From NCBI RefSeq assembly GCF_040782645.1, contig NZ_CP160403.1:3596001-3660000 (forward strand): a stretch of 64,000 nucleotides of DNA, in the 5' to 3' direction. This DNA comes from Streptomyces sp. HUAS ZL42. GTDB lineage: Bacteria; Actinomycetota; Actinomycetes; Streptomycetales; Streptomycetaceae. The notes below the pieces were generated by a model. That model was not told the DNA's origin, made no database searches, and was given only the letters and a program-made list of their open reading frames with translations. The translations under genes and the position numbers were made by a program. Shown here piece after piece: positions 34,277 through 42,144 of this stretch (positions within the stretch are counted from its first letter, which is position 1; each line of letters begins with the position of its first letter).

Positions 34277-37200
34277 CTATCGGCCCGCACGGGCGTCCTC
34301 GTTGGGCGGTTCGTCACACGACGGCTCCTCCAGCAGCAGCCGCTCCAGCGCCGGCCGGTCCGGCAGGTCGTCCGGCGCTACGACCTCTCCGCTGCGGATG
34401 TACACGAACGCGGCCGTGACCGACTCCAGGGGCACGCCCTGCTGCTCGGCCCAGGCCAGGCGGTACAGGGCGAGCTGGAGCGGGTCGGCGGTGCGGGTGC
34501 GGCTGGTCTTCCAGTCGACGATCTCGTACGTCGCGGCCTCGCCGTCGCCCTCCTTGTAGACGGCGTCGATACGGCCCCGCACGACGCGGCCGGCGATGGC
34601 GAGCTGGAACGGGGCCTCCACCCGGTGGGGTGTGCGGTGCGCGTACACGGTCCGTTCGAAGGCGTCCTTGAGGGCCTCCAGATCGCGTTCGTCGGCGATC
34701 TCCGCCTCGGTGCCGGGCAGCTCCTCCGGCTCCAGCATGGGCAGCGTCAGCTCTTCGAAGCGGGCTTCCACCCACGCGTGGAAGCGGGTGCCCCGGCGCG
34801 CGGCGGGTTGCGGGGGGCGCGGCATGGGACGCGCGAGTTCCTGCGCAAAACCGTCCGGGTCGGCTGCCAGACGCAGCAGCTGGGACGCGGTCAGGGTGGT
34901 CGGCAGGGGTACGTCCGTGACGCTCTCGCGGGCGCGCAGGAGCTCGCCGGTGAGGGCGTCGAGGTCGCGGTCCCAGGAGGCGACGGTGCGGGATTCCTCC
35001 GGGGTGAGGGCCGCCCGCTCCGGCCACGTGGGGTGGGGGCGTGCGGTGGGCGCCGTGGCCGGCGGTTCCGGGGCCGTCGCCTGGTGCGGGACGGTCGGAC
35101 GGTCCGTCGTCCAGTCGTCCCAGGCCGAGGTGTCCTCCTCGTGCTCGAAGGGCTCGTCCTCCTCGTGCGGTCCGTACGCGTGAGGGGGTTCGTCGTCCTC
35201 CGGCGGTGCCGGCCAGTCCGGGTCCTCGTAGGTGTCCGGGTCGTGTGCGGCGGAGGGGTGGCCGTCCTCGTGGGAGGCGAGGTCCTCCAAGTGGGCCAGG
35301 ACCGTTTCGGCGGCCGCGCGGCGGCGGGCGAGCGCGGCGTCGTCCAAGGGCAGGGGCCACACCTGGTCGGCGGTAGCCCGGTGCAGGGCGGGGTTCTCCT
35401 CGTTCTCCTCCGGCTCGTCCGCCCACGCCTCGATCTCGCCGTACCCGGCCGTGCAGTGCGCGTACAGGGCGAGCAGGAAGTCGGACGGGCCCCGTGGCTT
35501 CTTCTGGGTGGGCCCCCACCAGTGGCCGGAGCCCAGGAGCAGGGAGCGGGGGCGGGTGAAGGTGACGTAGCCGAGGCGGAGTTCCTCGGTGTGCTGGTGG
35601 TCCTTCATGGCCTCCTGGAAGGCCTTGATGCCCCGGGAGTCCCAGGCTTCGACGTCGGGCAGGGTGTCGGCGTCGCCTCGCAGCTCGTGCGGCAGGACCT
35701 TGCCCTGGGCGGTCCACTTCTCGCGGCCCTGGCTGCTGGGGAAGGTGCCGGTGACCAGGCCGGGGACGGCGACGACGTCCCACTCCAGGCCCTTGGACCT
35801 GTGCGCGGTGAGCACCTTGACGGTGTTCTCGCCGCCGGGGAGGGCGTTGTCGAGGCCCTTCTCGTACTGGGCGGCGGTGCGCAGGAAGCCGAGGAAGGCG
35901 AGCAGGGTCGCCTCGCTCTCGTTGGCGGCGAAGGAGGCGGCGGTGTCGAGGAAGTTCGACAGGGTCTCGCGGCGGCGGGCGGCCAGGGCGTGCGGGGACG
36001 CCGACAGCTCCACCTCCAGGCCGGTGACGGCGAGGACGCGGTGCAGGACGTCCATCAGCGGGTCGGACAGGGAGCGGCGCAGGTCGCGCAGTTCGGCGGC
36101 GAGCCGGGCGAACCGTACGCGTGCGTCCGGCGAGAAGGGCAGCCCGTCGTCGTCCCCGGCGCCGTCCAGCGGCGTCTCCAGGAACGTGTCGAGGGCGTCC
36201 GCGAGCGATGTCACCTCGGAGGGGTCGACCCCTTCGACGGCTTCGGCGAGCCGGCGGTCGGGATCGTCGCCGTCGTCGACGCGCGCGTGGGTCACGAGAA
36301 GTCGCGCGCGCCGCCCCAGGAGGGCGAGGTCGCGCGGGCCGATGCGCCAGCGCGGGCCGGTCAGCAGGCGGACCAGGGACGCGTTGGCGCCGGGGTCCTG
36401 GAGGACCTCGCAGACGGCGACGAGGTCGGCGACCTCGGGCAGGTGCAGCAGTCCGGAGAGGCCCACCACCTCCACGGGAACCTCGCGGGCGACCAGCGCG
36501 CCCTGGATCTCCGCGAAGTCCGTCGCGGTGCGGCACAGGACGGCGATCTCGCCGGGAGCCTTCCCGGTGTGCACGAGGTGGGCGACGGAGTCCGCGATCC
36601 AGTCGATCTCCTCGGCGTGGGTGCGCAGCAGCGCACAACGCACGAGGCCGTCGCGCTCGGCGCCGGGCGCCGGGCGCAGGGCCTCCACGCCCGCGTGCAT
36701 CGCGCGCAGGGGCTCGGCGAGGCCGTTGGCGAGGTCCAGCAGCCGGCCGCCGCTGCGGCGGTTCTCGCTGAGCGCCTGCCGGGTGGCGGGACGGCCGCCG
36801 GCGTGGGCGAAGTGTTCGGGGAAGTCGTCGAGGTTGGCGACGGAGGCACCGCGCCAGCCGTAGATGGCCTGGCAGGGGTCGCCGACGGCGGTCACCGGGT
36901 GGCCCGTGCCGCCACCGAACAAGCCTGCGAGGAGGACGCGTTGGGCGACCGACGTGTCCTGGTACTCGTCGAGGAGCACCACCCGGAACTCGTCGCGCAG
37001 GATGCCGCCCACTTCGGGGAGTTGGGCGAGCTGGGCGGCGAGGGCGATCTGGTCGCCGAAGTCGAGCAGGTCACGCTCGCGCTTGGCGGCCCGGTAGCGC
37101 AGCACGAGCTCGGCGAGTTCGCGGCGGGCGGCGGCCGTCTCGGGGACCTTGCGCAGGTCGGCGTTGGTGAGCCTGGCGCCCCCCAGCGTGCGCAGCAGCT

Positions 37201-37777
37201 CGGCGTCGTATGCGCGCAACTCCTCGGGGTGTACGAGGTGTTCGGCGAGTTCGGAGTCGAGCGTGAGGAGGTCGCTGACGAGGTCCGGAAAAGAGCGGGT
37301 GAGCGCCGGGTAGGGTCCCGGGGCCTCGCGCAGCACGCGCGCGGCGAGCTGGTAGCGGGTGGCGTCGGCGAGGAGGCGGGCCGTCGGTTCGAGTCCGATG
37401 CGCAGGCCGTGGTCGGTCAGGAGGCGGCCGGCGAAGGCGTGGTAGGTGGAGATGACCGGCTCGCCCGGCGGGTTGTCCGGGTCGATGACGTCGGGGTCCG
37501 TGACTCCGGCCTTGACGAGTGCCTTGCGGACGCGTTCGGCGAGTTCGCCGGCGGCCTTGTTGGTGAAGGTCAGGCCGAGGACCTGTTCCGGGGCGACCTG
37601 GCCGGTGCCGACGAGCCACACCACGCGGGCGGCCATCACCGTCGTCTTGCCCGAGCCGGCTCCGGCCACGATCACCTGCGGGGCGGGCGGCGCGGTGATG
37701 CAGGCCGTCTGCTCCGGAGTGAACGGGATGCCGAGGAGCTCCTTGAGCTGATCGGGATCGGTGATACGGGCGGACAC
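34277..37777 (-). CDS. adnB: AdnB-like helicase-nuclease subunit
   Basis: Large SF1 helicase fused to a RecB-type nuclease (1166 aa), second subunit of the actinobacterial AdnAB double-strand-break resection machine. Motor motifs: GAGSGKTTVMAARV (about residue 38), LLDEYQDTSVAQR (about 280) and AIYGWRGAS. The C-terminal nuclease (about 960-1130) shows RIDAVYKEG and EIVDWKTSRT, the D...D-x-K metal site. A strongly acidic linker (DEPPHAYGPHEEDEPFEHEE) precedes it. The GTG at 37777 is preferred over a TTG at 37807. Lies 105 bp after adnA, same strand. Confidence 0.9.
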   Translation of the reverse strand: MSARITDPDQLKELLGIPFTPEQTACITAPPAPQVIVAGAGSGKTTVMAARVVWLVGTGQVAPEQVLGLTFTNKAAGELAERVRKALVKAGVTDPDVIDPDNPPGEPVISTYHAFAGRLLTDHGLRIGLEPTARLLADATRYQLAARVLREAPGPYPALTRSFPDLVSDLLTLDSELAEHLVHPEELRAYDAELLRTLGGARLTNADLRKVPETAAARRELAELVLRYRAAKRERDLLDFGDQIALAAQLAQLPEVGGILRDEFRVVLLDEYQDTSVAQRVLLAGLFGGGTGHPVTAVGDPCQAIYGWRGASVANLDDFPEHFAHAGGRPATRQALSENRRSGGRLLDLANGLAEPLRAMHAGVEALRPAPGAERDGLVRCALLRTHAEEIDWIADSVAHLVHTGKAPGEIAVLCRTATDFAEIQGALVAREVPVEVVGLSGLLHLPEVADLVAVCEVLQDPGANASLVRLLTGPRWRIGPRDLALLGRRARLLVTHARVDDGDDPDRRLAEAVEGVDPSEVTSLADALDTFLETPLDGAGDDDGLPFSPDARVRFARLAAELRDLRRSLSDPLMDVLHRVLAVTGLEVELSASPHALAARRRETLSNFLDTAASFAANESEATLLAFLGFLRTAAQYEKGLDNALPGGENTVKVLTAHRSKGLEWDVVAVPGLVTGTFPSSQGREKWTAQGKVLPHELRGDADTLPDVEAWDSRGIKAFQEAMKDHQHTEELRLGYVTFTRPRSLLLGSGHWWGPTQKKPRGPSDFLLALYAHCTAGYGEIEAWADEPEENEENPALHRATADQVWPLPLDDAALARRRAAAETVLAHLEDLASHEDGHPSAAHDPDTYEDPDWPAPPEDDEPPHAYGPHEEDEPFEHEEDTSAWDDWTTDRPTVPHQATAPEPPATAPTARPHPTWPERAALTPEESRTVASWDRDLDALTGELLRARESVTDVPLPTTLTASQLLRLAADPDGFAQELARPMPRPPQPAARRGTRFHAWVEARFEELTLPMLEPEELPGTEAEIADERDLEALKDAFERTVYAHRTPHRVEAPFQLAIAGRVVRGRIDAVYKEGDGEAATYEIVDWKTSRTRTADPLQLALYRLAWAEQQGVPLESVTAAFVYIRSGEVVAPDDLPDRPALERLLLEEPSCDEPPNEDARAGR

Positions 37778-37882
37778 CCCAGAGAGGCTAGCGGCGGCCG
37801 CTGACAACGGATGACGGATCGCCCTCGGGGCCGGAAGAAGCGCAGGTCAGCCCGTGTGGTGCAACCGATCACAGGAGTGCGC

Positions 37883-40800
37883 TCACTCCACCACGTGCCG
37901 CCCCTCGGGCCGCGCGCTGCACGACGCCCGGAACGAGCAGTGCGTGCAGTGCTGGCCGGCGCTCGGTGTGAACCGTTCGTCGAGCACCTTGCCGGCGGCG
38001 GTGGCCAGCAACTCGCCGGCCCACTCCCCTTCCAGCGGTTCCTGGGCCTGCACCTTCGGCAGCGTCTCCCCGCCGTCCCGTCTGGCGGCGCCCTGGCGCA
38101 GCTGGACGAGTTCGGCGCCGCCGGGCTCCGGCCGTACGCCGTCGAAGGCCTCGTCGACGGCACCCTCACGCACGGCCAACTGGTAGACCGCCAGCTGGGG
38201 GTGGCGGGCCACCTCGGCCGCGCCGGGGGCCTGTTTGCCGGTCTTGAAGTCGACGACGTAGGCGCGGCCCTCGCCGTCCGTCTCGACGCGGTCCATCTGG
38301 CCGCGGATGCGCACCTCGTAGTCGCCCGCTTCGAGGGTCACGTCGAAGTCGTGCTCGCTGGCCACCGGTGTACGGCCCGTGCGGTCCATGACGTGCCACT
38401 TCAGGAACCGTTCGAGCGCCACGCGCGCGTTGTCCTTCTCCTGCGCCGACTTCCACGGCGCGTCGAAGGCGAGCGCGTTCCACACGGAGTCGAGGCGCTC
38501 CATGAGGACGGCGAGGTCGGCGGGAGTGTGTCCGGAGGCGACCTCGTCGGCGAGGACGTGCACCACGTTGCCGAAGCCCTGGGCCGCGGTGGCGGGGGTG
38601 TCGGCCTTCACCTCGCGGCCCAGGAACCACTGCAGGGCGCATGTGTTGGCGAGCTGGTCGAGGGCGCTGCCGGACAGCACGACGGGCTGGTCGCGGTTGC
38701 GCAGCGGCACCTTGCTCTCGGTCGGCTCGAACATGCCCCACCAGCGGTAGGGATGCGCGGACGGAACCAGCGGGCGGCCGTCCTCGTCGGCCAGGGCGGC
38801 CAGGCGGGCGAGGCGGCGGGCGGCTGCCTCCCTGAGCGCGTCGGAGGCGCGCGGGTCCACGGTCGTGGCGCGGAGTTCGGCGACGAGCGCGGCGACCGAC
38901 AGAGGGCGGCGGGGGCGGCTCGTGACGTCCCTGGGTTCGACGCCGAGCTCGGTGAGGAAACGGGAGGGCTGGTCGCCGTCGTCCGCGGGGGCCTTCACGG
39001 CGGTGACGACGAGGCGTTCACGCGCACGCGTGGCGGCCACGTAGAAGAGTCGGCGCTCCTCCGCGAGCAGGGCCCCGGGGGTGAGCGGTTCGGCGAGTCC
39101 GTCACGGCCGATGCGGTCGGCCTCCAGGAGGGAGCCGCGGCGCCGCAGGTCCGGCCAGAGGCCCTCCTGGACGCCGGCGACGACGACCAGGCGCCACTCC
39201 AGGCCCTTGGAGCGGTGCGCGGTCATCAGGCGGACGGCGTCGGGGCGTACGGCACGCCGCGTGAGGGTGTCGGCGGCGATGTCCTCGGCGTCGATCTCCT
39301 CCAGGAAGTTGAGGGCGCCCCGGCCGCCCACTCGCTCCTCCGCGCGGGCCGCGGTCGCGAACAGCGCGCACACGGCGTCGAGATCGCGGTCGGCGTTGCG
39401 CCCGGCCGCGCCGCCGCGCCGCGCGGCCCGTTCGAGGCGCGTGGGCCAGGGCGTGCCCTCCCACAGGTCCCACAGCGCCTCCTCGGCCGTACCGCCGCCG
39501 GCGAGGCGCTCACGGGCCTTCCTGAGGAGCGCGCCGAGGCGTTGGGCTCCGCGCGCGTACGTCGGGTCGTGCGCGACGAGGCGCTCCGGTTCGGCGAGTG
39601 CCCGCGCGAGCAGCTCGTCGGAGGGGGGCGGCAGGGGGTTGCCCGCGGCTCGCTCCTCGTCGCGCAGGGCACGTCCGAGCCGGCGCAGGTCGGCGGCGTC
39701 CATGCCGGCGAGAGGGGAAGCGAGCAGGGTGAGGGCGGTTTCGGTGCCGAGCCAGCAGGGGGTCGGCTCTTCGGAGGTACCGTCGGAGGAATCGCCAGGG
39801 GGATCGGCGGGGGGATCGGCGGAAGAATCACCCGTGGGATCGCCGGAAGTGTCGCCACTGGGGCTGTCGGATGACCCGTCACCGTCTGCCCGTACGTCGT
39901 CGGCGTCCCCGGACGGCTGCCCAGCCTCCGCCTCCGCCACCGCCCGCAGCGCCGTCAGCAGCGGCGCCACCGACGGTTCGTGTCGCAGCGGCAGGTCGTC
40001 GCCGTCGATGTCCAGCGGGACGCCGGCGGCGGTGAGCGCGCGGCGCACCGTCGGGATCGTGCGGGACCCGGCGCGCACCAGGACGGCCATCTCACGCCAC
40101 GGAACGCCGTCCTCCAGGTGTGCCCTGCGGAGGACGTCGGCGATGTTGTCCAGCTCGGTGCCGGGCGTCGGGTACGTGCAGACCTCGACCCGGCCGCCGT
40201 CCCCCACCGGAGTGAGCTCGCGGTGGGCGCGCACCTTGTCGGCGGGGAGCCGGGTCAGCGGCATCCGCTGGGTCAGCAGCCGGGTCGCGGCCAGCAGGGC
40301 GGCACCCGAGCGGCGGGCGGTGCGCAGGACCTCGACGGGGGCGGGGCGGCCGTCCGCGCGCGGGAAGGCCTGCGGGAACTCCAGGATGCCGTTCACGTCC
40401 GCGCCCCGGAAGGCGTAGATCGACTGGTCGGGGTCGCCGAAGGCGACGAGGGTGCGGCCACCGCCTGCCAGGGCGTGCAGCAGCCGCACCTGGGCGGGAT
40501 CGGTGTCCTGGTACTCGTCGACGTACACGGCGTCGTACTGCGCGGCGAGCCGCTCGGCGACCTCGGGGCGGCGGGCCAGGAGCACCGCGCGGTGGACCAG
40601 TTCGGCGTAGTCGAGCACGCCCTGCAGGTCGAGCACGTCGAGGTACTCGGCGAGGAAGGCGGCCGCGGCACGCCAGTCGGGGCGGCCGGTGCGGCGGGCG
40701 AAGGCGTCCAGGGCGCCGGGGCCGAGGCCGAGTTCGCGGCTGCGGGCGAGGACCGCGCGGACCTCGTCGGCGAATCCGCGCGTGGTCAGGCAGGCGCGCA

Positions 40801-41317
40801 GCTCGTCCGGCCAGCGCACGTGCGCGAGGCCGAGCCGCTGCAGGCCGGGCTGGCCGGCGAGCAGTTCACGGACTGCCACGTCCTGTTCGGGGCCGGACAG
40901 CAGCCGCAGGGGCTCCACGAACAGGTCGCTGTCCTGGTGGGCGCGGACCAGGGCGTAGCAGAACGAGTGGAAGGTGGTCGCCTGAGGCGCGCGTGCGGCC
41001 CCGATACGCAGCGCCATGCGGTCGCGCAGTTCCACGGCGGCCTTGCGGCTGAACGTCAGCACCAGGACCCGCGCGGGGTCACCCCCTCGGGCGATGCGGG
41101 ACGCCACGGACTCGACCAGGGTCGTGGTCTTGCCAGTGCCCGGACCTGCGAGAACGAGCAGCGGGCCCGTCCCGTGGTCAACCACGGCGCGCTGGGCGGC
41201 GTCCAGACGAGGGGGATCCACGCGGGGCGGCGGGGTACGCACCAGCCGGTAAGCGCCGCGGCTCCCCTGTCGCACCTGGGGGTGCGACAGGCGCCTGATG
41301 GAGGAAGAGGAGCTCAC
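37883..41317 (-). CDS. adnA: AdnA-like helicase-nuclease subunit
   Basis: First subunit of AdnAB (1144 aa). Motor motifs: GPGTGKTTTLVES (about residue 59), VDEYQDTDPAQV (about 265) and SIYAFRGA. The nuclease region near the C-terminus has GQMDRVETDG and YVVDFKTGKQAP. An iron-sulfur-type cysteine set is visible: one Cys in TCALQWFLGRE and three in HCTHCSFRASC close to the C-terminus. A PSGDT/DPPADPP Asp-Pro-rich insert occurs near residue 480. The GTG at 41317 follows AGGACC. Transcribed before adnB. Confidence 0.9.
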   Translation of the reverse strand: MSSSSSIRRLSHPQVRQGSRGAYRLVRTPPPRVDPPRLDAAQRAVVDHGTGPLLVLAGPGTGKTTTLVESVASRIARGGDPARVLVLTFSRKAAVELRDRMALRIGAARAPQATTFHSFCYALVRAHQDSDLFVEPLRLLSGPEQDVAVRELLAGQPGLQRLGLAHVRWPDELRACLTTRGFADEVRAVLARSRELGLGPGALDAFARRTGRPDWRAAAAFLAEYLDVLDLQGVLDYAELVHRAVLLARRPEVAERLAAQYDAVYVDEYQDTDPAQVRLLHALAGGGRTLVAFGDPDQSIYAFRGADVNGILEFPQAFPRADGRPAPVEVLRTARRSGAALLAATRLLTQRMPLTRLPADKVRAHRELTPVGDGGRVEVCTYPTPGTELDNIADVLRRAHLEDGVPWREMAVLVRAGSRTIPTVRRALTAAGVPLDIDGDDLPLRHEPSVAPLLTALRAVAEAEAGQPSGDADDVRADGDGSSDSPSGDTSGDPTGDSSADPPADPPGDSSDGTSEEPTPCWLGTETALTLLASPLAGMDAADLRRLGRALRDEERAAGNPLPPPSDELLARALAEPERLVAHDPTYARGAQRLGALLRKARERLAGGGTAEEALWDLWEGTPWPTRLERAARRGGAAGRNADRDLDAVCALFATAARAEERVGGRGALNFLEEIDAEDIAADTLTRRAVRPDAVRLMTAHRSKGLEWRLVVVAGVQEGLWPDLRRRGSLLEADRIGRDGLAEPLTPGALLAEERRLFYVAATRARERLVVTAVKAPADDGDQPSRFLTELGVEPRDVTSRPRRPLSVAALVAELRATTVDPRASDALREAAARRLARLAALADEDGRPLVPSAHPYRWWGMFEPTESKVPLRNRDQPVVLSGSALDQLANTCALQWFLGREVKADTPATAAQGFGNVVHVLADEVASGHTPADLAVLMERLDSVWNALAFDAPWKSAQEKDNARVALERFLKWHVMDRTGRTPVASEHDFDVTLEAGDYEVRIRGQMDRVETDGEGRAYVVDFKTGKQAPGAAEVARHPQLAVYQLAVREGAVDEAFDGVRPEPGGAELVQLRQGAARRDGGETLPKVQAQEPLEGEWAGELLATAAGKVLDERFTPSAGQHCTHCSFRASCSARPEGRHVVE

Positions 41318-41572
41318 GTGGTTCGCCGGTCCTGGTGGGTGTGCCATCTGTCAGTGGCGGCGCGGAGCGCCGTCGTCGAGGGGGTGAGGGGGACACGTGC
41401 AGCCGACGCTACGCCGGGGACGGGAGCGGAAGCAGGGCTTCCCCTTCTTCCCTCACGACCCGTCCGCCACGTAGGCCCCTCGGCTCACGAACGTACGTCA
41501 TGCCACGGACGTGCCCTGTATCGCTCGTACGGATCACAGGTTCCCGCTCCGCCCGTCCGATGGCGGAAGCTG

Positions 41573-41959
41573 TCAAGTGTGAGCTTCCGCGCGTCCGCCG
41601 CCGTCCCACCGCGCGCGCTTCATGTCGAGGCGCGGCAGGTGGCCCTCGGCCGCCCTGCTCGCCTCCTTCAGGGGTGTGCCCTCGGTGCGGTAGTGATCGA
41701 GCGCCCGCAGTTCGTGGCCGGGGAGCAGGACTCCGTCGGCGCGCACCACGCGCCACCACGGGACGGCTCCTCCGTAGAGCGCCATCACGCGGCCGACCTG
41801 ACGCGGGCCCCCCTCCTCCAGCCACTCGGCGACGTCTCCGTACGTCATGACACGTCCCGGCGGAACGAGTTCGGCGACCTCGAGGACGCGCTCGGCGTAC
41901 TCCGGCAGCGCGTCCGCGTAATCCGCGCGGGCGTCATCCGGAAGGCTCTGCTCGCTCAT
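41573..41959 (-). CDS. Alkyltransferase-like (MGMT-family) DNA-binding protein
   Basis: A 128-aa protein with the MGMT DNA-binding fold (VPPGRVMTYGDVAEWL). The family's alkyl-accepting Cys motif PCHRV is replaced by PWWRVVRADG. Members with Trp there (ATL proteins) bind O6-alkylguanine and flag it for nucleotide excision repair rather than repairing it. The ATG at 41959 is preceded by GGGGCGG; an ATG three codons earlier is also possible. It lies upstream of adnAB in the same orientation, with a 255-bp gap showing no other gene. Confidence 0.9.
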   Translation of the reverse strand: MSEQSLPDDARADYADALPEYAERVLEVAELVPPGRVMTYGDVAEWLEEGGPRQVGRVMALYGGAVPWWRVVRADGVLLPGHELRALDHYRTEGTPLKEASRAAEGHLPRLDMKRARWDGGGRAEAHT

Positions 41960-42144
41960 CCGCCCCATCCTGCCCCACCCCACCGACAATGTGGCGCGCT
42001 CACGACTGTGCGTGACCCTCGCCCCGCAACGGCGCTTCGGGCACACTGTGCGCCCCGCGTTTGCACCCTGATGCCCCCGCCTGTCGGTGGGGCATGCCAC
42101 CATCGTGCGGGCGGTGACTGGTGATACGAGACCAAGAAGAGGCG

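Noticed and set aside
34082..37804. A 1240-codon frame opposite adnB
   Set aside because: It mirrors the adnB codon pattern and has the composition of a shadow frame, with no motif.
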